From an uncultured Bacteroidota bacterium (GTDB taxonomy: Bacteria; Bacteroidota; Bacteroidia; Flavobacteriales; Flavobacteriaceae): DNA of 53,453 nucleotides. The stretch is from contig CAIWKX010000075.1 in NCBI GenBank assembly GCA_903913315.1, positions 1 through 53,453 of the forward strand, in the 5' to 3' direction. Shown here piece after piece: positions 34,936 to 43,717 of the stretch. A program made the translations under genes and the position numbers. The first letter of the stretch is position 1; every line of letters begins with the position of its first letter. The notes below the pieces were generated by a model that worked only from the letters and a program-made list of their open reading frames with translations, was not told the DNA's origin and did not search any database.

Positions 34936-35493
34936 ATGAAAAGTTTATTAAAAACAGCAGTAGTATTAGGGATATTAATATCTTTCTCATCATGTAAAGA
35001 TAATAATTATCCAAACTATCAGTACATGCCAAACATGTATGAATCGGTTGCTTATGAAACGTATTCAGAGTCAACTGCATTTAATTCTCCAACAGGATTA
35101 CATGGAAAAGAAGGACAATTACCACCTGATGGAACTATCAAAAGAGGTTATGTTCCTTATGAGTTTGCAAATACTCCAGCAGGATATGAGGCAGCTAAAT
35201 TAAATTCGAAATCTCCTTTAGATCCAGCGACTATAGATATGAAAAAATCGCAAGAGCTTTTTGAAATCTATTGTGCTATTTGTCACGGAAATACTGGTGA
35301 CGGAAAAGGAAGATTAGTTACTCAAGGAAAATTTTTAGGAGTTCCTAATTATAAAGATAGACAAATTACAGAAGGAAGTGTAAACCATGTTATTAACTTC
35401 GGATTGAATTCTATGGGTTCTTATGCAAATCAATTGAACCAAACTGAACGTTGGATGGTAGCCGCTTATGTAATGAAGCTAAAAGCGCAATAA
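34936..35493 (+). CDS. actE: Alternative complex III monohaem cytochrome c subunit ActE
   Basis: A 185-residue lipoprotein cytochrome c. The signal peptide ends SFSSC (Cys20), so it is lipid-anchored on the periplasmic face. One haem site, CAICHG, is near residue 113. A Met axial ligand is likely in NSMGSYANQL. It would pass electrons onward from ActA. The start lies 6 bp after actD. Confidence 0.94.
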   Translation: MKSLLKTAVVLGILISFSSCKDNNYPNYQYMPNMYESVAYETYSESTAFNSPTGLHGKEGQLPPDGTIKRGYVPYEFANTPAGYEAAKLNSKSPLDPATIDMKKSQELFEIYCAICHGNTGDGKGRLVTQGKFLGVPNYKDRQITEGSVNHVINFGLNSMGSYANQLNQTERWMVAAYVMKLKAQ

Positions 35494-35522
35494 TAAAGTA
35501 GAACAAACAGATTCTTATAGAT

Positions 35523-36986
35523 ATGTATACATTTTCAAAAAAATTAAAAACCACAGCACTTATTCTAATGATTTTAGGATTAGTTGGAATTGTGTATGGG
35601 TTTTTATCTGCACCAAAAACTATAGAAGAAGCAGAAAAAATAGTTGCTGAAAGTCATCATGAAGGTCATAGTATTGAAGCTACAAATCATGATGCAAGCA
35701 AGGTTGCAACCATGCCATCAGAAGAAATTAAAACTGTTGAAGTAAAAAAAGATTCTACTACAACCACTACAGATTCTGTAAAAGTTACTACTGCACCTGT
35801 CGTTGAAAAAAAGGTTTCGACTAAAGATACTAAAGCTGAAGAAGCTAAAGAGAAGAAAGAACATGCTGAACATGTTTTTCATCAATTGCAAAATAAACCA
35901 TGGTCTGCATTGTATTTAGCTTGTATATTTTTCATGCTAATATCATTAGGAGTTTTAGCTTTTTATGCTATTCAACAAGTGGCTCAAGCAGGTTGGTCAC
36001 CAGTTTTATTTAGAGTTATGCAGGGAATTACAGCTTACTTACCTGTAGGTTCTGTAATATTCTTTATTCTTCTTGTTGTGACAGGAACTCATATGTTTGA
36101 ATCTAATAATCTTTTTGCTTGGATGGCAAAAGGAATTACTCAAAAAGGAAGCCCAAACTATGATGCAATGATAGCTGGTAAATCGGGTTATTTGAATTTT
36201 GCTTTTTGGATTTCAAGAGCTGCTATTTTCTTATTAGGTTGGAATTTATATAGATATATCTCAAGAAAAAACTGTTTGTCTCAAGACGAAGCTGCTGACA
36301 ACACTTTCTACAAAAAGAATTTCAAATTATCTGCTGCATTCTTAGTATTTTTTATCGTTTCAGAATCTATTATGTCATGGGATTGGTTAATGTCATTTGA
36401 TCCACATTGGTTCAGTACTTTATTTGGATGGTATGTATTTGCAAGTTTCTTTGTAAGTGCAATTACTACAATTTCTATGGTCACATTATATTTAAAATCT
36501 AAAGGATATTTAGAAAATGTGAATTCTAGTCATATTCATGATTTGTCTAAATTCATGTTTGGTTTTAGTGTATTCTGGACTTATTTATGGTTCTCTCAAT
36601 TCATGTTGATTTGGTATGCTAACATTCCAGAAGAAGTTACTTATTTTAAAATGAGAATTGAGTTTTATAACTTGCCATTCTTTGGCGCAGTTATTATGAA
36701 CTTTGTATTCCCAATTTTAGTTCTTATCAATACTGATTTCAAACGAATAGCACCAATTATTGTTGGAGCTGGTGTTGTGATATTATTTGGTCATTATATT
36801 GATTTCTTTAATATGATTATGCCGGCAACGGTTGGAGAACATTGGTTCATTGGCGTATCTGAGATTTCATCTGTATTATTCTTTTTAGGATTATTTATTT
36901 ATGTTGTATTTACTGCTTTAACTAAAGTTCCACTTACACCAAAACGTAATCCATTTATAGAAGAAAGTAAACATTTTCATTATTAA
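35523..36986 (+). CDS. actF: Alternative complex III membrane subunit ActF
   Basis: A 487-residue membrane subunit related to ActC and NrfD, thought to form a proton-conducting half of the complex. It begins with one helix (residues 11-28). A highly charged segment of about 90 residues, rich in His, Glu, Lys and Thr, then separates it from the main helix bundle, which starts near residue 130. The bundle has ten or so helices, including the polar stretch SESIMSWDWLMSFDPHW. The charged insert is discussed as a finding. Confidence 0.92.
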   Translation: MYTFSKKLKTTALILMILGLVGIVYGFLSAPKTIEEAEKIVAESHHEGHSIEATNHDASKVATMPSEEIKTVEVKKDSTTTTTDSVKVTTAPVVEKKVSTKDTKAEEAKEKKEHAEHVFHQLQNKPWSALYLACIFFMLISLGVLAFYAIQQVAQAGWSPVLFRVMQGITAYLPVGSVIFFILLVVTGTHMFESNNLFAWMAKGITQKGSPNYDAMIAGKSGYLNFAFWISRAAIFLLGWNLYRYISRKNCLSQDEAADNTFYKKNFKLSAAFLVFFIVSESIMSWDWLMSFDPHWFSTLFGWYVFASFFVSAITTISMVTLYLKSKGYLENVNSSHIHDLSKFMFGFSVFWTYLWFSQFMLIWYANIPEEVTYFKMRIEFYNLPFFGAVIMNFVFPILVLINTDFKRIAPIIVGAGVVILFGHYIDFFNMIMPATVGEHWFIGVSEISSVLFFLGLFIYVVFTALTKVPLTPKRNPFIEESKHFHY

Positions 36987-37005
36987 TATTTAAAATAAAC
37001 AACAA

Positions 37006-38199
37006 ATGACAGGTTTATTAGTACTTCTTGTTTTAGTTTTATTAGCAGTTGCATTGTGGCAACTAACTAAGATTTTTGATTTAACTCAAGTTGGCAACAC
37101 ATCTGGTAATACTCAGGTAGCTGACGATAACGATAATAAAGTTAATGGTTATTTACTATTTGGGTTTTTAGGTTTTATCTATGTTATAACAATATATTGT
37201 TTTGTATATTATGGTAAACTTCCATTAATGGATAATGCAGCTTCTGTACATGGAAAAAGTGTGGACAGATTGATGTGGATTTCAATGGGTCTTATTTTTA
37301 CTGTTCAAATCATTACACAAGCTTTATTACATTACTTTGGCTTTAAATATAGAGGTAAGACGGGACAAGTTGCCACGTATTTTTCTGACAATAATAAGTT
37401 AGAGTTTATTTGGAGTTCTATTCCAGCAATTGTTTTAGCAGTTTTGATTTTCTTTGGTTTATATTCATGGACAGACATTATGTTCGTTAACGAAAAAGTT
37501 GAAAAACCAATAGTTATTGAAATTTATGGACAACAATTTAAATGGACAGCAAGATATTCAGGTAAAGATAATGTACTTGGTAAAGCTAATGTTAGATTGA
37601 TTGAAGGAGTAAATGCTCTTGGAGTTGATTTAGCTGATCCTAATGCTCAAGATGATATTGTTACAGATGAAATTCATATTCCTAAAGGAACCAAAGTTCT
37701 TTTCAAATTGCGTTCTCAGGATGTATTACACTCTATGTACATGCCTCATTTTAGAGCTCAAATGAATTGTGTTCCAGGAATGGTTACTCAATTTGCATTT
37801 ACTCCATCTATGACTACAACCGAGATGAGAGAAACTAAAGAAATGACTGAAAAAGTTGCAAATATCAATAAAATAAGAGAGGAAAAAAGTAAAGAATTAG
37901 TAGCTGATGGTAAAACAGCTTTAGATCCTTATACTTTTGATTACCTTTTATTGTGTAATAAAATTTGTGGAGCTTCTCACTATAATATGCAAATGAAAGT
38001 AGTTGTTGACACACCAGAAGATTATGCAAAATGGTTGAATGGTAAAACAACTTTAGTTCAGAGTGTAAAGAATGCTGCTGCTGATGCTGCAAAAGCTAAA
38101 GGCGGAGAAGCAAATTCTGTTAAAACAGATTCTGCAACTGGAAAAAAAGATACTACTGTTGTGGCAGTAGCCGAAGCAACAATGAATACTAAAAAATAA
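37006..38199 (+). CDS. coxB: Cytochrome c oxidase subunit II
   Basis: A copper-bearing subunit of an aa3-type oxidase that receives electrons from the cytochrome chain. Three hydrophobic helices are seen (about residues 3-20, 48-68 and 86-108), with another at 138-158. The CuA site is complete: a His in DVLHSMYMP, then Cys317, Cys321, His325 and Met328 in CNKICGASHYNM, with the usual spacing. The length of 397 aa includes a C-terminal Lys/Ala/Thr tail of about 45 residues. It lies 19 bp after actF, as expected for a complex III-oxidase supercomplex. Confidence 0.95.
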   Translation: MTGLLVLLVLVLLAVALWQLTKIFDLTQVGNTSGNTQVADDNDNKVNGYLLFGFLGFIYVITIYCFVYYGKLPLMDNAASVHGKSVDRLMWISMGLIFTVQIITQALLHYFGFKYRGKTGQVATYFSDNNKLEFIWSSIPAIVLAVLIFFGLYSWTDIMFVNEKVEKPIVIEIYGQQFKWTARYSGKDNVLGKANVRLIEGVNALGVDLADPNAQDDIVTDEIHIPKGTKVLFKLRSQDVLHSMYMPHFRAQMNCVPGMVTQFAFTPSMTTTEMRETKEMTEKVANINKIREEKSKELVADGKTALDPYTFDYLLLCNKICGASHYNMQMKVVVDTPEDYAKWLNGKTTLVQSVKNAAADAAKAKGGEANSVKTDSATGKKDTTVVAVAEATMNTKK

Positions 38200-38214
38200 T
38201 ATATTTTCTATAAT

Positions 38215-40014
38215 ATGAGTCAAGCACACGATAATCACGCAATCGATCATCACGAAGATCACCACCATCATAAAGACACGTTTATTACTAAATATATATT
38301 TAGTATTGACCATAAAATGATTGCCAAACAATATCTTCTAACAGGTATTTTTATGGGTATCATTGGTGTTGGAATGTCTTTGCTTTTTAGACTTCAATTG
38401 GCTTGGCCTGAGCAGTCTTTTAAAGTGTTTAGTTTCTTTTTAGGAGAAAAAATGGCTCCAGGCGGAGTAATGACAAACGAAGCTTATTTGTCTTTGATTA
38501 CCATACATGGAACCATAATGGTATTTTTCGTACTTACCGCTGCTTTAAGTGGAACTTTTAGTAATTTGCTTATTCCATTACAGCTTGGTGCTAGAGATAT
38601 GGCCTCAGGATTCCTTAATATGATATCTTATTGGTTATTTTTTCTTTCTAGCGTGGTAATGGTTTCTTCTTTATTCATTGAATCTGGACCTGCTTCTGCT
38701 GGATGGACAATATATCCACCATTAAGTGCCTTACCTCAAGCTATTGCTGGTTCAGGCCTTGGAATGACACTTTGGTTGGTATCCATGGCTATATTTATTG
38801 CAGCCTCATTAATGGGTTCTCTTAATTATATTGTTACCGTTATTAATTTAAGAACTAAAGGAATGTCCTTAACAAGAATGCCACTTACAATTTGGGCTTT
38901 CTTTGTTACAGCTGTAATTGGTGTAATTTCGTTCCCTGTATTATTATCCGCAGCTTTACTATTGATAATGGATAGAAGTTTTGGAACCTCTTTCTTCTTG
39001 TCAGATATTTATTTAGCTGGTGAAGTATTAAACTATCAAGGGGGTTCACCAGTTTTGTTTGAACACTTATTTTGGTTTTTAGGTCATCCTGAAGTATACA
39101 TCATTTTATTACCTGCATTAGGAATTACTTCTGAAGTTATTGCTACAAATGCACGTAAACCTATCTTTGGATATAGAGCGATGATTATGTCTATTCTAGC
39201 AATTGCGTTTTTATCAACTATTGTTTGGGGACACCATATGTTTGTTTCTGGTATGAATCCATTTTTAGGGTCGGTGTTTACCTTTACAACGTTGTTAATC
39301 GCTATTCCTTCTGCTGTTAAAGCTTTTAATTATATTACGACTTTATGGAAAGGTAATTTACAATTAAACCCAGCTATGTTATTTTCTATTGGTTTAGTTT
39401 CTACTTTTATTACTGGAGGATTAACAGGAATTATTTTAGGAGATAGTACTCTTGATATAAATGTTCACGACACTTATTTTGTTGTAGCTCACTTCCATTT
39501 AGTAATGGGTATTTCTGCACTTTACGGAATGTTTGCTGGTATCTACCACTGGTATCCGAAAATGTTCGGTAGAATGTTAAATAAAACACTAGGGTATGTT
39601 CATTTTTGGGTAACTGCTGTTTGTGCTTATGGTGTTTTCTTCCCAATGCATTTTATTGGTATGGCAGGTCTACCAAGACGTTATTATGAAAACACTAACT
39701 TCCCACTTTTTGATGATTTGCAAAATGTAAATGTCGTTATTACTGTATTTGCTCTTATAGGTGGTGCTTTTCAGTTAGTTTTTATCTATAATTTCTTTGT
39801 TAGTATTTTTTATGGTAAGAAAACTGTTCAAAATCCATGGAGATCTAATACTCTTGAATGGACAGCACCAATTGAACATATTCATGGTAACTGGCCTGGA
39901 GAAATTCCAGAGGTTTACAGATGGCCGTATGATTATAGTAAACCGGGGCATGATGAGGATTTTGTACCGCAAAATGTACCTATGAAACATGGAGAAGAAG
40001 TCCTTCATCACTAG
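38215..40014 (+). CDS. coxA: Cytochrome c oxidase subunit I
   Basis: The catalytic haem-copper subunit, reducing O2 and pumping protons. It has twelve helices. Haem ligands lie in TIHGTIMVFF and VAHFHLVMG. The CuB histidines are in WFLGHPEVYI (with the cross-linked Tyr) and WGHHMFVSGM. The length of 599 aa is normal. The first 20 residues contain eight histidines, including HHEDHHHH, ahead of the first helix. It is the last gene of the operon, and coxC and coxD do not follow. Confidence 0.96.
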   Translation: MSQAHDNHAIDHHEDHHHHKDTFITKYIFSIDHKMIAKQYLLTGIFMGIIGVGMSLLFRLQLAWPEQSFKVFSFFLGEKMAPGGVMTNEAYLSLITIHGTIMVFFVLTAALSGTFSNLLIPLQLGARDMASGFLNMISYWLFFLSSVVMVSSLFIESGPASAGWTIYPPLSALPQAIAGSGLGMTLWLVSMAIFIAASLMGSLNYIVTVINLRTKGMSLTRMPLTIWAFFVTAVIGVISFPVLLSAALLLIMDRSFGTSFFLSDIYLAGEVLNYQGGSPVLFEHLFWFLGHPEVYIILLPALGITSEVIATNARKPIFGYRAMIMSILAIAFLSTIVWGHHMFVSGMNPFLGSVFTFTTLLIAIPSAVKAFNYITTLWKGNLQLNPAMLFSIGLVSTFITGGLTGIILGDSTLDINVHDTYFVVAHFHLVMGISALYGMFAGIYHWYPKMFGRMLNKTLGYVHFWVTAVCAYGVFFPMHFIGMAGLPRRYYENTNFPLFDDLQNVNVVITVFALIGGAFQLVFIYNFFVSIFYGKKTVQNPWRSNTLEWTAPIEHIHGNWPGEIPEVYRWPYDYSKPGHDEDFVPQNVPMKHGEEVLHH

Positions 40015-40027
40015 TATTTGATATAAC

Positions 40028-40060
40028 AAAAAAAGCCCTTCCAACAGAAAGGCTTTTTTT
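40028..40060 (+). terminator. Intrinsic terminator of the act-cox operon
   Basis: The stem AAAAAAAGCC with GGCTTTTTTT, with an imperfect inner stem, lies 14 bp after the coxA stop. Confidence 0.85.
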
Positions 40061-40226
40061 ATTCAGTAAATTTAATATCAATTATTAATTTTTATAATCT
40101 GTTTATTTCACTTTTTCTAAGTGATTGCGGTTACAACTTTAATTTAGATAAAGTACAGTAAACGTAATTTAAATAATTAACTTCATTTTATTTAGTGGAT
40201 ATTATAATTCCTTTTAAATATATTAG

Positions 40227-40284
40227 AGGCAAAAGGTGTATTAAATTCGTTTAATACACCTTTATAATATTTGCCTTTTTTTTT
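40227..40284 (+). terminator. Second, two-tier terminator hairpin with TTCG loop
   Basis: An inner perfect 14-bp stem (40232-40245 with 40250-40263) closes on a TTCG tetraloop. An outer 7-bp stem pairs AGGCAAA (40227) with TTTGCCT (40270), and ten Ts follow. It lies 170 bp beyond the coxA terminator with no gene between, so it may end a small RNA or act as a backup terminator. See findings. Confidence 0.8.
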
Positions 40285-40306
40285 AGTGATGTAAGGTTCT
40301 AACACT

Positions 40307-41341
40307 CTAATTTTTCACAATCTTTTTAGTGATTGTCTCATTCTCATTTTGAATAGTAATTAGATATATACCGGTGGATAATGAAACTGGAATTTCTAAG
40401 GTTCCTTCAATAGATTGATTATTCAGATCATAAATTGTTTTGCCTAAAACATCTGTAATTGAGATGCTAGCATTTTCTATTGCAATGTTGGAATTAATTT
40501 CTAATTTATTTTGAATTGGATTTTTTACAAAAATCGAATTCGCAAGAGATTGGTGTTCAACAGACAGAGGTGAAGTTGTAGGATACTTTTCAATAGTAGT
40601 GTCCGTTTGATTGATTGACATTAAAGGAACGACAGCACTCGTTGTAACGCTTCTAAAAACAAAATCACTTGTAGAAACAGTCGGGTCAAAATAAGTGTAA
40701 CTAGTTTGTGTAACCGTTCCAACATTTGAGAAAAGGCTATAATTCAACGAAATGTTTAATACGTTTTTCATACGAGTAACACTACCTGAATAGCCACCAT
40801 TCCCAGCATCATTTAAAGTTAAAGTTCCATAAGCATCAACAGCAGTAGTTAAAGTACCAGTGAATGTTCCCGAGTAAGTTCCATAAACATAATTTCCAGA
40901 AACATTACTATCACTATAAGTATAACCGTAAACCATTGGGAAAGTCCCTATAGTTGCATTATTAGTTGAAAAATTTGCGGTAAGGCCAGATGTATTTAAA
41001 CCTGTTATTGAAACAACGCCGGTTAAATTTTTAGTATAAAGATAACCTGTGTTTACTGTAGTCCCCTGAGTGCTTGTTGAAACAATATCAGTAGTAGTAC
41101 CTGGATATGTTGTTAACTCTTGTGAAGTTGGTGTGACATAAGTGTGTACAGAATTACCTATAGAAAGCATTTGATTAAAGTTCCAAGTTTGATTAGCCCC
41201 TGTTGGACTGTGATCTAGAGCACTAGCGGAAGTGAGTAATAAAAAATTAGAATTGTTAGCTCCATAAAAAGTATTTATAGTACTTTGTGAAAAGCTTAAA
41301 GTTGTAATTAAAAAAGATAAAAAAAGTAATTTTAGTTTCAT
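40307..41341 (-). CDS. T9SS type A cargo protein, 344 aa
   Basis: A secreted Ser/Thr/Gly-rich protein. The signal peptide is about residues 1-19 (LSFLITTLSFSQS). The middle is a beta-rich region of short hydrophobic strands without a recognisable enzyme domain. The last 80 residues are the Por secretion (type A) sorting domain: VKNPIQNKLEINS, ISITDVLGKTIYDLN, then LSTGIYLITIQ and the basic end TKKIVKN. The type IX system should cut this domain off at the cell surface. The function of the mature part is unknown. Confidence 0.88.
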   Translation of the reverse strand: MKLKLLFLSFLITTLSFSQSTINTFYGANNSNFLLLTSASALDHSPTGANQTWNFNQMLSIGNSVHTYVTPTSQELTTYPGTTTDIVSTSTQGTTVNTGYLYTKNLTGVVSITGLNTSGLTANFSTNNATIGTFPMVYGYTYSDSNVSGNYVYGTYSGTFTGTLTTAVDAYGTLTLNDAGNGGYSGSVTRMKNVLNISLNYSLFSNVGTVTQTSYTYFDPTVSTSDFVFRSVTTSAVVPLMSINQTDTTIEKYPTTSPLSVEHQSLANSIFVKNPIQNKLEINSNIAIENASISITDVLGKTIYDLNNQSIEGTLEIPVSLSTGIYLITIQNENETITKKIVKN

Positions 41342-41401
41342 GATTCTTTTATTTAAAATATGTTGTCAAATATATAAAAAATTAATATTCAATCTAATAA
41401 A

Positions 41402-41428
41402 AAAGTCCAAACTGTAAATTTGGACTTT
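41402..41428 (-). terminator. Intrinsic terminator after pruA
   Basis: The 10-bp stem AAAGTCCAAA with TTTGGACTTT encloses a 7-nt loop, followed on the minus strand by a T-run. It lies about 20 bp after the pruA stop. Confidence 0.8.
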
Positions 41429-41447
41429 AATATTTTTTTTATTTTAA

Positions 41448-43076
41448 CTATTCTCCTAAAAACGGATATCTATAATCTTCAGGAGTTACAAATGTTTCTT
41501 TAATTGTTCTTGGAGAAACCCAGCGTAATAAATTTTGCATTGAACCCGCTTTATCATTTGTCCCCGAAGCCCTTGCGCCACCAAATGGTTGCATCCCTAC
41601 AACAGCACCAGTTGGTTTATCATTAATGTAGAAGTTTCCAGCCGCATTTTCTAAAGCTTTTGTAGCCTCAACAACGGCATATCTATCTTGACTGAAAATA
41701 GCACCTGTTAAAGCATATTCGGAGGTTCCATCAACTAAATCCAATGTTTCACTCCATTTTGCATCTTCATAGACATAAATGGTAATAACTGGCCCGAAAA
41801 GCTCAGTTTCCATAGTAGTATATTTCGGATTACTAGTTACAATAACTGTTGGCTCTATAAAGTACCCTTTTGATTTATCATATTTTCCACCAAGTATAAC
41901 TTCGGCATCATTATCTTTTTTTGCTTGGTCGATATAACCAGCTAATTTGTTGAACGAACCTTCATGAATAACAGCTGTAATGAAATTTGAGAAATCTTCT
42001 GGACTACCCATCTTCATTGAATTTACATCAATAATCAATTGTTCTCTAACAGCTGGCCATAAACTTTGAGGAATATATGCTCTTGAAGCAGCGGAACATT
42101 TTTGTCCTTGAAATTCAAATGCACCGCGGGTAATTCCGGTAACTACTTGTTTTACATTAGCTGATGGATGCGCAACGATAAAGTCTTTTCCTCCCGTTTC
42201 ACCAACTATTCTTGGATAGGTTTTATAGGAGTGAATATTTTCCCCTATCTTTTTCCATATTTCTTTAAAAACAAAGGTGGAACCAGTATAGTGAACTCCA
42301 GCAAAATCAGGCGATGCCAAAACAGTATCGGTAATCATGACAGGGTCACCAAAAACTACATTGATAACACCGTCAGGAACCCCAGCTTCTCTGAAAACAT
42401 CTATAATAATCTTTGCTGAAAAAACTTGACTATCACTTGGTTTCCAAATCACAGTATTTCCCATTAATGCTGCGCTTGCTGGAAGATTTGCAGCAATGGC
42501 TGTAAAGTTGAATGGAGTAATAGCATAAACAAATCCTTCTAATGGTCGGTATTCAACTCTATTCCAAACATCTGAAACTGACTTTGGTTGGTCGTTATAA
42601 ATTTGTGTCATGAATTCAACGTTATAACGTAAAAAGTCAATCAACTCACAAGATGCATCTATTTCTGCTTGAAAAATAGTTTTTGATTGTGCAATCATAG
42701 TCGCTGCATTAATACGGGCTCTATAAGGGCCTGCAATTAATTCAGCTGCTTTCAAAAAGATGGCTGCTCTTTGTCCCCAAGGCATGTTTGCCCATTTTTT
42801 TCTAGCTTCTAATGCAGATGATATTGCTTTTTCTATATGTGATTTGTCGGCCAAATGATAAGTTCCAACAATGTGTTGGTGATCATGTGGTGCTGACATT
42901 GATTTAGTATTTCCAGTTTTGATTTGTTGGGAACCAATGTACATTGGAATATCAATAGTTTCATTCCACATTTTCTTATAAGCTGCTAAAACAGCGGCTT
43001 TTTCTGGTGAATTTGGAGCGTATGATTTTACTGGTTCATTAACCGCTTTTGGTACGTGAAAGAATCCTTTAGGCAT
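41448..43076 (-). CDS. pruA: L-glutamate gamma-semialdehyde (P5C) dehydrogenase
   Basis: Oxidises glutamate semialdehyde, in equilibrium with pyrroline-5-carboxylate, to glutamate with NAD. This is the second step of proline breakdown. It is an aldehyde dehydrogenase of 542 aa, the length of the stand-alone PruA/RocA type 1 enzymes. The catalytic Cys is in FQGQKCSAASRA and the general-base Glu in IVGETGGKDF. The NAD-binding loop is HYTGSTFVFKEIW, and ITPFNFTAIAANLP is also typical. No proline dehydrogenase gene is nearby. The promoter lies at 43181-43214. Confidence 0.95.
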   Translation of the reverse strand: MPKGFFHVPKAVNEPVKSYAPNSPEKAAVLAAYKKMWNETIDIPMYIGSQQIKTGNTKSMSAPHDHQHIVGTYHLADKSHIEKAISSALEARKKWANMPWGQRAAIFLKAAELIAGPYRARINAATMIAQSKTIFQAEIDASCELIDFLRYNVEFMTQIYNDQPKSVSDVWNRVEYRPLEGFVYAITPFNFTAIAANLPASAALMGNTVIWKPSDSQVFSAKIIIDVFREAGVPDGVINVVFGDPVMITDTVLASPDFAGVHYTGSTFVFKEIWKKIGENIHSYKTYPRIVGETGGKDFIVAHPSANVKQVVTGITRGAFEFQGQKCSAASRAYIPQSLWPAVREQLIIDVNSMKMGSPEDFSNFITAVIHEGSFNKLAGYIDQAKKDNDAEVILGGKYDKSKGYFIEPTVIVTSNPKYTTMETELFGPVITIYVYEDAKWSETLDLVDGTSEYALTGAIFSQDRYAVVEATKALENAAGNFYINDKPTGAVVGMQPFGGARASGTNDKAGSMQNLLRWVSPRTIKETFVTPEDYRYPFLGE

Positions 43077-43180
43077 ATTTTTTTAATTTAGCTTCCCTCT
43101 TTTCGGGCTTTGCCCTTGAGTGATAATTAGTAAATGTGACAATTAGATAATTCAAATTTTGTGAATTATTTAATTTGAAA

Positions 43181-43214
43181 CAAAAGTACAAAGGAAAATT
43201 TATATTTTTGACAA
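43181..43214 (-). promoter_or_regulatory. Promoter of pruA
   Basis: On the minus strand TTG (43214-43212) is followed after 23 bp by TACTTTTG (43188-43181), within the Bacteroidota range. The leader is about 100 nt and contains a small GGGC/GCCC hairpin near 43103-43114. Confidence 0.55.
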
Positions 43215-43265
43215 TTTAAAGAATGAAACTTTGATGAAAGAGTTTCAATTATTAAAAAAAGAAAA

Positions 43266-43652
43266 TCAATTTAAAGCGTAAGGAGCACTCAATCGAAATG
43301 TAGGGACAATAACTTTGAATGTTTTTGTAGAAGTGAAATTAATCATATTAAAAAAACCTCGCATAGCTCCATGTGGGGAAGAAAGCAAACAGCCTGAACT
43401 GTAAGTATGCTTTTCACCAGGTTTTAAAACAGGTTTTTTGCCAACTACACCTTCGCCATCCACAATTTCAATATCATTTAAGGAATCAAAAATTTCCCAA
43501 TGCCGAGAATTTAACTGAACAGAATCTTTACTATGATTTTCTATAGTTACTTCATAAGAAAAAGCAAAATGTATTTTATAGTTTTTAAAGTAAGTCCCTT
43601 CAAAACTAGTAATTACAGATATTTTTATGCCTCGAGTGATTTGGGTAACCAT
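43266..43652 (-). CDS. apaG: ApaG-like protein (DUF525)
   Basis: A 128-residue immunoglobulin-fold protein of the ApaG family, linked in some bacteria to Co2+/Mg2+ efflux and Ap4A metabolism but without a settled reaction. Landmarks are FAFSYEVTIENHS, LNSRHWEIFDSLN and VVGKKPVLKPGEKHTYSSGC, then SPHGAMRGFF. It is full length. It has no operon partners here; pruA starts 189 bp downstream in the same direction. Confidence 0.93.
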   Translation of the reverse strand: MVTQITRGIKISVITSFEGTYFKNYKIHFAFSYEVTIENHSKDSVQLNSRHWEIFDSLNDIEIVDGEGVVGKKPVLKPGEKHTYSSGCLLSSPHGAMRGFFNMINFTSTKTFKVIVPTFRLSAPYALN

Positions 43653-43717
43653 GATGAAACTTTTTGTAAAGTTACAAAATTATTAAAATAAGCAACTATT
43701 TTAATATTAAACAATTA

